Positions 23,861 to 34,400 of a stretch of DNA of 64,000 nucleotides are shown here, piece after piece. The position numbers and the translations under genes were made by a program. The stretch is from Hyparrhenia diplandra. Taxonomy: Eukaryota; Streptophyta; Magnoliopsida; Poales; Poaceae. Each line of letters opens with the position of its first letter. Within the stretch, counting starts at the first letter, position 1. The stretch spans positions 167,293 through 231,292 of the forward strand of contig JADLZK010011195.1 of the NCBI GenBank assembly GCA_015847255.1. Direction: 5' to 3'. A model generated the notes under the pieces. That model saw only the letters and a list, made by a program, of their open reading frames with translations, had not been told where the DNA came from and made no database searches.

Positions 23861-26800
23861 TTATTGGAAAGAAATCTCCTGCAGCCAACCAATAGCAAGA
23901 ACACCAACCAAGACGCAGACACACATAAAGAGGCACATGACGCGAAGACCAAGAATAGGTGGAAGTGAAACAGTAAACAACCCATGGCACCAGATTTTAC
24001 TGAAATAATCAGAATAACTAGTGGACTGTACAGATTTTCTGCTTGTCGATTCCTCTGGTGCTATAGTTCTACTTATCGATTGTTCTGGCACAACATCCAA
24101 ATAATTTTCTGGAGAGTCAGTCCTGGATAGCTCTAAATTAACACCATGGTCTATAGTACCGGTTCCTTCATTACCAGTTGTTCCTGACAAACTGGTGACT
24201 CGATAAGAAACTTTGGGCTTATTTGGATGTTCCTTAGAAGCTTTTTCCCATTTTCCCTTTGTCACTGAATTGACTCCATGATCAAGAATTATCTCCTTAA
24301 GTTCTGTCGTCAGATCTTCCATTTCAATGCCACAAAGGCCGTCCATATCCTTACATAGCAGCTGAAGTGTGACGAGAAGTGGCATAGATCCTTTTTGGAT
24401 TCTTGGGAATGTCGGACGTTCTAGCACAAAACAAAGACGTAGCAAGAAGGGGAATGCTCCATCTTTTATTTCAAAGTTATCAAGGTCTTTGGCAATCAGT
24501 TTCAAATACTTCAAGGATCCCAACTTAGTCAAAGCTTCAAGAAGACCCTTTTCCAGTTTAGCAGATTTAAGGCCCAGGCACAACTCCTCGAGACCACGAA
24601 GTGAAGTAACAAACTGAGGCAATACATGCAATTTACCATGTAATTTCAGTGAGCTGAGGTAGCAAGGACCTTCTAGGGAATTTATGGAGTCCCCAAAGCA
24701 TTGACTGAAATGAAGCGATAGGGAACGATCACCAGTTTTTGGTTCTTTTTTATCATGAATGAACTGCTTAATGGCCTCCCGGAGATTAGTCCAGTTAGTG
24801 GTACCTGCACCTTCTGGTGGCTCACACCAAACTTTAACCTTTTTCAAGTTTTGCATACAACCCATAAGAGTCATATAATCCTGTCTTCCATCAGCAATAA
24901 ATCCAGCTAGTGTCTGCAATTTGCTTTCTTTTTGCTGGAGCGAATCAGGTGACTTTGGCTTGACTTTAGCTGCAAGCTTGAATTTTCCAAGCACAGATTG
25001 TACTTTTGCCTGGAATTTCCTTTTTTTTGTTGCTGGAGAAAATCATGTGACTTTGGATTGAGTTCATCTGGAAGCTTGAATCTTCCAAAAAAGATGAATC
25101 AAACCTGGCATTTTTAAGACTTCTTCTGGCAGTATCTTTATGTCTGTTCCTCTTAAATCAAGTGTCTGCAAAACTTTGAGATTCTTAATATCCTTCGGGA
25201 GACTGGAAATGTTTTTTCCAAGACTAAGATATTTAAGAAGCAGCAGACTGCATATGCTATTGAGATGATCATCCCCCAAGTTATCACACTTTTCTAAATC
25301 CAACACTCGTAGTAGGTGATACTTGCTGAAGTCCAGAATAGTGTCACTAGCCTCTCCAAAGACTGATAGGGACCGAACCAGAGATAAAACTTTATCTTCC
25401 AAATTGTTACCATCTGTAGCAGTGTTCTTGTGGAGAGAAAGACGACGGACATATTTACATTCAGTCATCTCACCAGAAAGCAAAGTGGCAAAGTTCTGAC
25501 TGATTGACAAGTGCAAAATGAACTCATGCATCAAGCCATAAGTTCGGCATGCCTTCACTCTTTGATTGTTATTAACATAGGTGGGCTCAATGATGTTGCG
25601 GTCCATAAGATCTTGAAAGGCAATGGCCAGATCGGAATGCAATTCCATAAACCCCTCAGCTAACCATCGTCTCAATAGACTTTCCTTCCTAATCTGGTAA
25701 TCACTTGGGAACATAGCAAAATATAGTAAGCAGGATTTCAGAACATGGCCCCGTAGACTGGTATAGTTGTAGTGCAGCACCTGTCTCATTGCTTTAAAAG
25801 TTGTGTCCTTTTGCAAATATGATTTTAAATTGTTGCAGAGAATTCTACATTCTGGATCTGTTGGCCAACCTTTTGTTCGCATGAATTTAGCTACAGTAAC
25901 CAGAGCGAGTGGCTGACCACGACATCTCTTGGAAATTGTTTCTGAATCCGGGTGATTGTAACTAAAGGATTCCTTTGTTGGAGAAGCTTGCATGCAGAAC
26001 AATTTTTTGGAGCATTCCTCATCAAGTCTGTTCATTCTGAGCACATAGCCTTTGATGGAGGTGCAGTCATTAGCTACTCCCTGAAAAGTTGTTGTGACGA
26101 CTATTCTGCTGCTAATACCATCATCGGCAGGGAATGCTGATTTGATTTTCGTCCACAGATCTTCTGTTCGAATGTCATCAATGACTACCAAATACCTGAA
26201 ACAAAACGAAAGTATATATGAAGAAAGAATTGGAATCCATTGTGAAACAATTATAATTGTCACTGCATGACTGCAAATGGCATCCAACTGTCAGATTACG
26301 TAACTTTTCAAAAAAAAAAAAAAAAAAAAACTGTCAGATTACGTAGAAGGGGAGATTTATATATGGATCAGCGAAATCACAGGCCAAAGAATCTCTTACC
26401 TTTTGTTCATCAGGTGTTGTTTGCAACGTTTCTGGAGAGCAGGCAGGTCCTGTGACACTGAAGTTCCCTGAGAAGAGCCGGCACCCCCAGTAAATTTGTG
26501 AAGCAGCTGGGTCAGCACCTCCGCTGGCCGTTTGTCTGCAGCAGAAACCCAAGCGTGCTCCACGAAGCTGCTGCCTGTAGTGCCGACTTGGCTGTTGTAC
26601 ACTTTGGCGGCCAGGGCAGTCTTCCCCATGCCGCAAAATCCGACGATTGCGATCACCTTCTGCTTCTTGGCGCCGCTCTGGGCTTCCTCCGCTAATTGAT
26701 CGAGGAGGTCTGCCATGGGCCCGTCGATGCCCACCAGATCTGCATCAACGGTGGACGGGTCGGACACCGGGCAGGATGATTCTTCAACCACCTCAGCAGC

Positions 26801-27229
26801 AGACGGGGCCTGCTGGCCGGGGTTGTTGTTGTATCTCTGGTTCCGGTCGTGTTCTCCATTTGCTAGCTCCGATAGCTCTTTCAGCTTCTTGGCTAGCCGA
26901 CGAGCGGTGAGCATCGTCTTGGGAAATCGGATAGCCGACGAGTGCCGCTTCAAGATGGCTTCATACATGATGCGGTCCAGGCAGTCTTCTATGCCGTAAG
27001 CCAGCTCGCGCAAGTTGCTCATCGACAAGATTCGAACCTGCGTGTGATGCTGGTGCTCGCCATGTTCGGTGACCTCATCGTCGATAGCAGCAACAATCAT
27101 GTTTAGCTCCTTCTTTAGGGACTCGATGCGTCTCTTGACGCCGTTGTGCAGCTTGTACTCATCAGAAACCACATCGACGAACTTCGGAAGAGCAACTTTG
27201 ATGATCCCGCCTAGGAGCGCGGCCTCCAT
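23861..27229 (-). CDS. NLR1: CC-NBS-LRR disease-resistance protein, interrupted in the LRR
   Basis: Exon 1 is 27229-26400 and exon 2 starts at 26195; the GT-AG join lies between NKR and YLVVIDD, the P-loop/kinase-2 intron position common in grass NLRs. Residues 1-~120 form an Rx-type coiled coil with an EDVID-like YGIEDCLD. The P-loop GFCGMGKT is at residues 197-204, then kinase-2 YLVVIDDI, RNBS-B SRIVVTTT, GLPL variant CRGQPLAL, MHD variant LMHEF, then leucine-rich repeats. The frame stops at 25064, then resumes in the same frame from 24994 to 23861. The gap holds a 98-bp tandem duplication with two in-frame TGA codons. The tail ends in a hydrophobic segment (CLFMCVCVLVGVLAIGWL). The family recognises pathogen effectors inside the cell. 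It is either truncated before the distal LRR or a recent pseudogene. Confidence 0.8.
24974..25086 (-). repeat. 98-bp imperfect tandem duplication inside NLR1 LRR
   Basis: AAGCTTGAATCTTCC at 25072 and AAGCTTGAATTTTCC at 24974 begin two similar stretches, each followed by 'cagc..aagtca.atga/ctga..ctccagcaa' on the coding strand. The offset of 98 bp is not a multiple of three. Upstream of the first copy lies a six-T run (coding strand, 25087-25092) where five would keep the LRR frame. Together the extra base and the 98 bp restore the original frame downstream. Confidence 0.7.
26286..26345 (+). mobile_element. Minimal poly(A) retroinsertion with 16-bp target duplication in NLR1 intron
   Basis: ACTGTCAGATTACGTA occurs at 26287-26302 and again at 26330-26345. 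Between the copies are only ACTTTTC and a run of about 20 A. This is the signature of target-primed reverse transcription of a poly(A) tail: an extremely 5'-truncated LINE-mediated insertion on the + strand. Confidence 0.7.
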
Positions 27230-28048
27230 CTCCCCCTCCTCCCACCCCTGGAACCTAGATCATGCGTGCATAGATCCAGACTCCAGTTACCAGAAGCTCT
27301 CCTGTACGGGTTGACCAAGGTAGGTGGGTGGGTAGGGGCTCCGGGGGGCTTGTGGACGGGGAAGAGGATATCAATGGATGGCAGCGCTGCATATGTAACG
27401 ACAGTTTAGGATCAATCCCAAGTCTGGCTCGCTTTGTGAGCCAGGCCATACCTAGCCAGCTTGGCACAAGCCAATGGTCACTTTTCTGGTTAGAGTGATT
27501 GCTTAGAGTGATTGAACTATCACAAGTAATTGCTTAAGTCTCGCTAAACTTTGATGTGATTGGTTAGCTAATTAATTTTGCCAAAATAGAATCACCTCTT
27601 CTTTAAGCTGGTAAGTTACCCCTTTTAAACATGGGAGCGTATGCTATGGAAACTAGGTTCAGTATGTAAACTATGTAAAACTCGAATCGTGAACGCATGA
27701 TTCTCGATCCAATGGTCTCGTGTAAAGGTGGGTTGCTTTAGCACTTAAACCCCTCCACTCCTCTATCCTAATCACACTTCGCAAATTACCCCAAGGACCT
27801 GAAGCCCAGGCGCGGTTTCACGCTAGTCTCACGGAGTCGCCGCCGCCCACGTTCGCGATAGACTAGGGCCCCTAGGGCACGGGTTCATCGCCCGCTGTGA
27901 TCACCCCTGACCGCCAGCCATCAACGTGACGAGGACGAGCGGCAAGGCAAAAATTTTATAGTAGTGCAGCCAATCGGCAAGGCAAAAAAAAAAAAAAAAA
28001 AAAAAAAAGAAACAGTTGTAAATGATTCAAATACCTGTATAGTTTGTA

Positions 28049-28131
28049 CTCCTTTCCATCCCAAATTATAAGTCACTTTTGACTATTTAGTTATGTATGT
28101 CAAAGTGACTTATAATTTGGAATGGAGGGAG
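28049..28131. mobile_element. Stowaway-type MITE, ~83 bp
   Basis: CTCCTTTCCATCCCAAATTA at the left is inverted at the right (TAATTTGGAATGGAGGGAG). TA dinucleotides flank both ends (28047-28048 and 28132-28133). It is almost a complete hairpin and lies inside the Mutator-like element. Confidence 0.8.
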
Positions 28132-28591
28132 TACTATATACGCATATAAAAAGGTAGATTAACAGGAGACTAGAATATTGGTCTATTGTGGCAATGAAGT
28201 AGTGCACCTGGAAACTAACATTCTTAAAGAGTGCTATCATATTGAAATTTACATTGAAACAACTCTAAATGATTCATATACTGGTATCACACATTTTATT
28301 TCAGTCTGTACAATTTGACTTATAAATTTTAATCTAGTGAGTAGTTGTTGTCATCAATGCAATGTGCTGAAAGGTGTCTACAAAGATGGAATCTCTGCAT
28401 AACCTGTTTCAGTACTGCTACTAACCGGAGTTCAAATTCAAAATGGACAAATAAAAGGTTGGCATTGCAATGGACAAATGCACAATTCTTGGTCTGTACA
28501 ATTCATTTCAGCTGCACAAATGTACAAAGATGGAATCATTTTATTCATTCTCATGGAGAGGCACAGAAGGCACATTTGCCATTACCATCTA

Positions 28592-28828
28592 CTCCCTCCA
28601 TCCCAAAATAGTTGTCGTTTTTGGGTGTGCGTGCCACAAGTTTGACTCGATTTGTAGAAAATACGTACAAGATTTAAATCTCCAAATAAATTTGTTAAAA
28701 AACTAGATCAAAAGATCTTTCCAATGATACTAATTATGTAATATAAATATTAATCCTATTTTAATATATAATTGCCGGCAGATGTTTCTCGGGAAACGAA
28801 AACGACAACTATTTTGGGATGGAGGGAG
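28592..28828. mobile_element. Stowaway-type MITE, 237 bp
   Basis: Terminal inverted repeat CTCCCTCCATCCCAAAATAG at the left and its complement at 28809-28828, continuing into TTGTCGTTTT. The TA target duplication is at 28590-28591 and 28829-28830. It is nested in the Mutator-like element and is non-coding. Confidence 0.92.
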
Positions 28829-29472
28829 TACTGCGGTACAAATTAACTACACATTCTCTACACAGAGTGCCTATTTGCCATTGCTATTGCCATTAAATAC
28901 AAATTCAGAACACATTCAGTTCAGTACAACTTCGGTGCTTGGCTGATGGCTCCTTGCTCTGATGTCCAGACGCCGAGAGCTTGAAGAAGCTGCCAAGGCC
29001 GTGGAACGCTGCGCGGTGAACCCGGTCCACGCCTCCCCCGCGCCTAGGGTTGTCCTCGGCCCCCCATGGCTGAAGCCCCCGAACCCTATTTGATCCGGGT
29101 CAGCCATGGCCCTGCGCTCGCCTCCATGTCCACGCCGCAAAGATCTCAAAGACGAAAGCGAGCCCGCGCTCCGTCGGCCACCGTCCCGCCCGGCTCCTCT
29201 TCCCAAGACGCCGCCGCCCGCGGCCTCCAGCGCCCGTGGCCTCCGCCCGGGAAAGCCCGCGGCGTCTAATCTTCCGCACTAGACAGCGAATCGGGGAGGA
29301 GAGGAAGGGTCTATTCGCAAAAGTAACGGGGACGGGCTGCCGGCGGGCGTTGAAGTGTAAAAAGCCTAAAGCGTGTTCCCCGGCCATTGCATCGAATCTT
29401 ATGTTCCTAATTCGAAGTTTACATAGTTTACATACGAACCGGGTTTCCATAGCATACGCTCCCTTTAAACAT

Positions 29473-30170
29473 TCCATCAAACATGTGTGGTTCTCCCATA
29501 GATAGTTCAACCTCCTACAACGTGCCAAAAGTGGTGGTACATCCCAAGTAGCGGTGTGTCGCCGCGCCACAACCCCGGCATGGACGGTAACCCGGCGCAA
29601 GATCGCCGATGCTGCACCCCATGACCATCACAAGTGCACCAGCACTAGCTCTATGTGTCATCATCCTTGTGAGAAGAATCTGAGGCGCGTAGGGTGGAGG
29701 AAAACACCACAGAAATGTGTTCGTTGAAGGCAACTTCCCGGGAAGGCATCTTTTAAGCCACATGATATGTTTCGAGATTCGTGCACTAAATATGGTAAAA
29801 AAATCTTGTATTTAGCTTACGAAAATCAAAATACTCATCGGATCCTGTCTCTCTCTCTCTCCTCCATGTCTATCGTCTTCTCCCTCTCTCCCTTCAATCT
29901 TCCTTTCTCTCTCTCCTCCATGCCCATTGTCCTCTCCCTCCCTTATTCAATCTTGCGAGCCGACCGGGTTTGGAGAGTCCTTGACCCCTTTGCCGGTGGC
30001 GCCCAACCGTCCTTCTCTAGTGCAACCGTCATCTCTTCTCTCGGGCGTGCTTTAGCGATCGTGGCCCCATCTTTCTTCCTCCAATCCGGTGGTATAGAAA
30101 GGCCTAGCCAGCCCGAGAGGGAGGAAGGCTGGCCGGCGGTGGGCATGGAGGCCAAGCGGGCTTAGCGGCC
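29473..30170. other. Intergenic, pyrimidine-rich
   Basis: Contains CT-rich tracts (about 29848-29940). I find no ORF with family resemblance. Confidence 0.4.
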
Positions 30171-30175
30171 CATGG

Positions 30176-30341
30176 TGTAAGAGGAGATAATTGGTGTATA
30201 ATGCGATGGATGTATCCCGAGCCTTGGGGCTGAGTATATAGGAGTACATGAATTGCTACTGACCACATAATCTAACCAATGCCTAGTCGTTAGGATTAGC
30301 TAGAGAATATGTCTACTTCTATTAATAGTTATACTTTAACA
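30176..30341 (-). repeat. 3' LTR of the compact retroelement
   Basis: Full-length 166-bp LTR copy, retaining the block near 30230-30288 that the other LTR lacks. The polypurine tract adjoins it at about 30342-30352. Confidence 0.85.
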
Positions 30342-32225
30342 TCCCCCCTAGATCCAGCTGAGCGGGAGCGCCGCAGACGATGAGACTGGAGAGAAGTCGG
30401 CGAAGCCGACATCCCCCGCGAGCCAACGGCGGTCGCGTCGCATATGCTTTGGGCCGGAGTGGAAACCCATAAGGTTGCTCAAGCGGATGATAGCCCTTTG
30501 TGCCATGTCGAGGTAGACCGAGCGTGAGGACGAGTAGCCGCGGGTCGACGTGTGGAGCCGCCGAGGTAGCCGACGGAAGGGAGCCGCAGAGACAGGAAGC
30601 CGCGGGCGCACGGGGGAGGCGCCATGGTGGATGGTAGCGCAAGGGGAAGCCACCAAGGACGAAGACGGCGACGCTGGCCGAGGCGGTCGAGGAGGGGTCG
30701 ATGCCGGTCGATGCGTCAGAACCGACGGGCGAGACACTCCCGGTTTGCCACGCTCGAAATGCCTCGGGACGATGGCACGCACTGCTGTTGCCAATACCGA
30801 CGGGGCGAGGGAGGGTGCACCACCAGGCGTCATTGTCTGAGAGACCAGCAGAGAAGGCCTCCAGAACGGTCGCAGGCGCAGAATGGCGGGGTAAAAGATG
30901 CCGATGCAGCCCGCAGTTGTCGGAGTAGACGAAGGGGTAGAACGAGACGGCGACGCCGGGCGACGAGGTGGTGCTGGACGAAGCGAGGTGTACCGGATGA
31001 TCCGGGCGCAAGGCCCGATGATCCGGATGACGCGGCGGCGAGCTCAAGAAGACGACAAAGAGACTCGCAGCCCGATAAAGACCATGCGTGTGCAAGTGAG
31101 CACGGACGTAGTCGATGACGATGTCGAAGACGCAGTCGAAGAGGACAGCGTGACGAAGTCAACGACGAAGTCGACGACGCTGAGGGTGCAACGGCGGGGA
31201 GACCACGTGTGGCGCCGCTGCTGCCCGAAGAGGCGAAGCAGCGACCGCCCTCCATACTCGGGGAAGAGGCGCGCAGTACGATGACGAACGTCACGGAGCT
31301 CGGTGGAGCGTGCACGACGGGCCGATCAGATCGAGTATGCACAAGGCGAGACGACGATGGGAGAAGTCGATGGAGGTGTCCCGATCGGTGGAGGCGACGA
31401 CAAGCCGACAAAGGACGACATGCGGAAGAGGCGGCGAGGTAGGCGACGGCGCAAGCAAGCGCCCCCGGGTGCCGGCCAACTCGCCATGCCGCACGGTCGT
31501 AGAGGAGGAAGAAGCCGCTGAAGTCGATGCCGATGTCGAAGTCGTGGCGCGTGGTTGACGGGCGGTGGGTGACTCAATCTCGATCAGTGATCGAGCAAAA
31601 ATAAGAGAAATTACTAAAAAATTAAACTAGCAGCAGATCTTCGCGTAGACCTCCAGGGTGCGCGTGGCACACCCCTCATCCTCATCTTGGCGTAAGCGTG
31701 ATGCCGAGAGGCAGCTGCATCTTGCGCTTGGCTATCGGGTCGCTGCGGCGACGAGAGAAGCGCGAAAGTGCGCGGCGCCGGCTTGGCGAGGGGATGCGCG
31801 GCTGCATGCGCGAGGGGATGAACGACGACGGGTGGAGGGGCGTCCATGGAATCTGCCGGCGACGTGATGAAGGCGCGATGTGGAGCACCCGCTGCCACCA
31901 CGGCATCGAGGCGAGTCACAAGCGCCGCTGGTTGACCGCGATCGCCACCACGGCGTCGCGGATCGGGTCGCCGTCGACGGCTCCATGACGGGTGACGAGG
32001 TACGCCGTGGCCGCCGCCGCTCTAGACGCGAGGACGACGGGCGGATTAACGGGATCCGCCGCGGAGGCGCTGCCCCGGGCGGAGGTCATGGAGAACCTCC
32101 CGGGGCGCGCTACCGGGGGGCGCCCGGAGGTGCGACCGGGCGACGCTACTGGAGGCAAGGGAGGCCGAGGTGCAGCGGAATTTGCGAGATGTGGCCTGGG
32201 ATCGAAAACTACACTCGTGATACCA

Positions 32226-32333
32226 TGTAAGAGGAGATAATTGGTGTATAATGCGATGGATGTATCCTGAGCCTTGGGGCGTTAGGATTAGCTAGAGAAT
32301 ATGTCTACTTCTATTAATAGTTATACTCTAACA
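32226..32333 (-). repeat. 5' LTR of the compact retroelement, internally deleted
   Basis: 108-bp copy aligned to 30176-30341 with one clean internal gap after CCTTGGGG. The tRNA-Met primer-binding site begins just outside it, near 32226 on the - strand. Confidence 0.85.
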
Positions 32334-32432
32334 CATGGTGGCCGGGCTTGGGAGGGGTTAGTGCAGTTCACTGGAGTTTGCAATGGCCACATGCGGGAGG
32401 AGTGAGGACACGGAGGAGGTGGAGAAGGTGGC

Positions 32433-32800
32433 TATCCATATCCTTACAAAGTAACTGAAGTGTGACGAGAAGTGGCATAGATCCTTTTTGATTCCTATGA
32501 ATGTAGGATGTTCTAGCACAAAACAAAGACGTAGCAACAAGGGGAATGCTCCATCCTTTATTATAAAAGTTGTCAAGGTCTTTGGCAACCAGCTTCAAAT
32601 ATTTCAAGGATCCTAACTCAGTCAAAGCTTCAAGAAGACCCCTCTCCAGTTTAGCACATTGAAGGCACAACTCCTCGAGACCACAGAGAGGCAATGCATG
32701 CAATTTACCATGTAATTTCAGCGAGCTGAGGTAACAAGGTCCTTCTAGGGAATTTATGGAGTCCCCAAAGCATTCGCTGAAAAAAAGCGATAGGGAACGG
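32433..32800 (-). pseudogene. LRR fragment duplicated from NLR1
   Basis: Matches 24346-24730 of NLR1 at high identity with small indels. The - strand reads GLEELCLQCAKLERGLLEAL and LGSLKYLKLVAKDLDNF, against LGLKSAKLEKGLLEALTKLG and LGSLKYLKLIAKDLDNF in NLR1. The frame shifts near 32565. Only about 120 codons of LRR are present, without CC or NB-ARC parts. It lies 100 bp from the compact LTR element. Confidence 0.85.
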
Positions 32801-33235
32801 ACATCAGTCTTTACTTGTTTCTTGTCTTTTCTAGTCCGTATCTATTTTCTCGTTTCTCTTGTCAATTATTATTGGGCTGATTTTTCTGGTTTCTCCTGTC
32901 AACCATCAATGGGCCACAATTTTTTTTTTCTACGATCTAAAATTTTCTCTTTAGGGGTAGCAGATTTGTGGGTAAAATAAAAGGGGATGGTTTCACATCC
33001 ATATGGAAGTGAAAAACAAAAACATTGTTTTGAAAAACCATAAATATATGTCCATAAAAAACTACTTATATTATGATAAAAAATGAAATAGTGCTAGAAT
33101 AAAACAAAAGAAGAACAACGAAATAAAATTTATTTGAGACATCTTTGTATTTCTAAGAAATGAAAAAAAGATAAAAATGTTGCTTCTGTTCTCTTCAAGA
33201 CTTGAAAATAATGAGTATTTCTTGAAAAAAAAATT
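32801..33235. other. AT-rich intergenic DNA
   Basis: No gene or defined repeat. The sequence leads directly into the minisatellite. Confidence 0.5.
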
Positions 33236-33795
33236 GCCCTAAAACTATTGCCCGGTAGGGGCATATTTTTTGAAAAGACACTTAGCCCAAAACCCATTGC
33301 CAAGTAGGGGCATGCTTTTCAAAATACACTTGCCCCCAAAACCCATTGCCTAATAGAGGGTCATGCTTTTTGAAAAGACACTTGCCCCAAAACCATTGCC
33401 CCGTAGGAGGCATACTTTTTAAAAAGACACTTAGCCCCAAACCCATTGCCAAGTAGGGGCATGCTTTTCAAAATACACTTGCCCCCAAAACCCATTGCCT
33501 AGTAGGGGGGCATGCTTTTGAAAAGACACTTGCCCCAAAACCCATTGCCTAGTAGGGGGCATGCTTTTCAAAAGACACTTACCCCAAAAACCCATTGCCT
33601 AGTAGGGGGGCATGCTTTTGAAAAGACACTTGCCCCAAAACCCATTGCCTAGTAGGGGGCATGCTTTTCAAAAGACACTTGCCCCCAAAATGCATTGCCT
33701 AGTAGGGGGCATGCTTTTCAAAAGACACTCGCCCCAAAACCCATTGCCTAGTAGGGGGCATGCATTTAAAAGGACACTTGCCCCAAAACTCTAAA
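33236..33795. repeat. Minisatellite, ~50-bp unit, about 11 copies
   Basis: The unit contains CATTGCCTAGTAGGGGGCAT, then GCTTTTCAAAAGACACTTGC and CCCAAAACC. Starts are at 33543, 33593, 33643, 33693 and 33742 in the regular part. The left copies are more diverged. No conserved ORF is maintained across units. Confidence 0.92.
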
Positions 33796-33823
33796 TTTAA
33801 AAATCAGTTAGTGACTCGGCAAA

Positions 33824-34400
33824 CGCCATGAACCATAATCTCAGCAAACGTCATGAACCCTAATCTCAACAACGCCATGAACCCTAATCTCAGCAAACGC
33901 CATAATCTCTAATCTCAGTAACGCCATGAACCCTAATCTCAGCAAAATTCATGAACCCTAATCTCAGCAAAAGCCATGAACCCTAATCTCAGCAAAAGCC
34001 ATGAACCCTAATCTCAACAACGCCATGAAACATAATCTCGGCAAAAGCCATGGGCCCCAATCTCAAAGAACGCCATGAACCCTAATCTCAAAGAACGCCG
34101 TGAAACCTAATCTCGGCAAAACCATGAACCCTAATCTCAAAGAACGCCATGAACCCTAATCTTATCAACGCCATGAACCCTAATCTTAGCAAAATCCATG
34201 AAACTTAACCTCAACAAAAGCCATGAGCCCTAATCTCAAAGAACACCATGAACTCTAATCTCAAAGAATGCAATGAACCCTAATCTCGGCAAACACCATG
34301 AACCCTAATCTCACAAAAAGACATAAACACTAATCTCAAAGATACGACGTTAACCCTAATCTTAGCAAATGCAATCAACTCTAATCTCAGCAACACTTTA
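33824..34400. repeat. Minisatellite, ~25-bp unit with GAACCCTAATCTC core, 20 or more copies
   Basis: Repeats of CCATGAACCCTAATCTCAGC followed by AAACG or a variant, length drifting between about 22 and 27 bp. It starts right after the 50-bp minisatellite. The core includes CCCTAA, as in plant telomere repeats, but not as an uninterrupted telomeric array. Confidence 0.9.

Larger units (their letters stand above)
27633..29463. mobile_element. Mutator-like (Pack-MULE-like) element, 1831 bp, perfect 9-bp TSD
   Basis: Inverted repeats of about 90 bp start GGGAGCGTATGCTATGGAAA at the left and end with the complementary GCATACGCTCCC at the right. The flanks carry an exact 9-bp duplication TTTAAACAT (27624-27632 and 29464-29472), the length typical of Mutator. 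There is no transposase. The interior contains GC-rich segments near 27790-27920 and 28920-29330 that look like acquired genic DNA, and two nested Stowaway MITEs. It lies just upstream of the NLR1 start codon. Confidence 0.85.
30176..32333 (-). mobile_element. Compact non-autonomous LTR retrotransposon with GC-rich interior
   Basis: Two direct repeats bound the element: 30176-30341 (166 bp) and 32226-32333 (108 bp, missing one internal 58-bp block). Read on the - strand each starts TGTTA and ends TTACA. The exact 5-bp duplication CATGG lies at 30171-30175 and 32334-32338. On the - strand the 32.2 kb LTR is followed within a few bases by TGGTATCA, a primer-binding site for initiator tRNA-Met. 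The other LTR is preceded by a purine tract CTAGGGGGGA. The 1.9 kb interior is very GC-rich, with no gag, protease, integrase or reverse transcriptase motif. It is a LARD/TRIM-like or gene-capturing copia-type derivative. Confidence 0.88.

Noticed and set aside
27935..28010. Direct repeat CGGCAAGGCAAAAA next to a long A run, possible retroinsertion
   Set aside because: The A run follows the second repeat instead of preceding it, so it does not fit a target-primed insertion.
30322..31577. Long overlapping ORFs on both strands in the GC-rich interior of the compact retroelement
   Set aside because: Stop codons are rare in GC-rich DNA; the proteins are low-complexity (Arg, Ser, Pro) and no frame is favoured.
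33236..33795. CRISPR-like regular repeats
   Set aside because: Units are contiguous and diverged with no unique spacers, and the genome is a plant nucleus.
33824..34400. CCCTAA-containing array as an interstitial telomere
   Set aside because: The unit is about 25 bp with a single CCCTAA each, not a run of CCCTAAA repeats.
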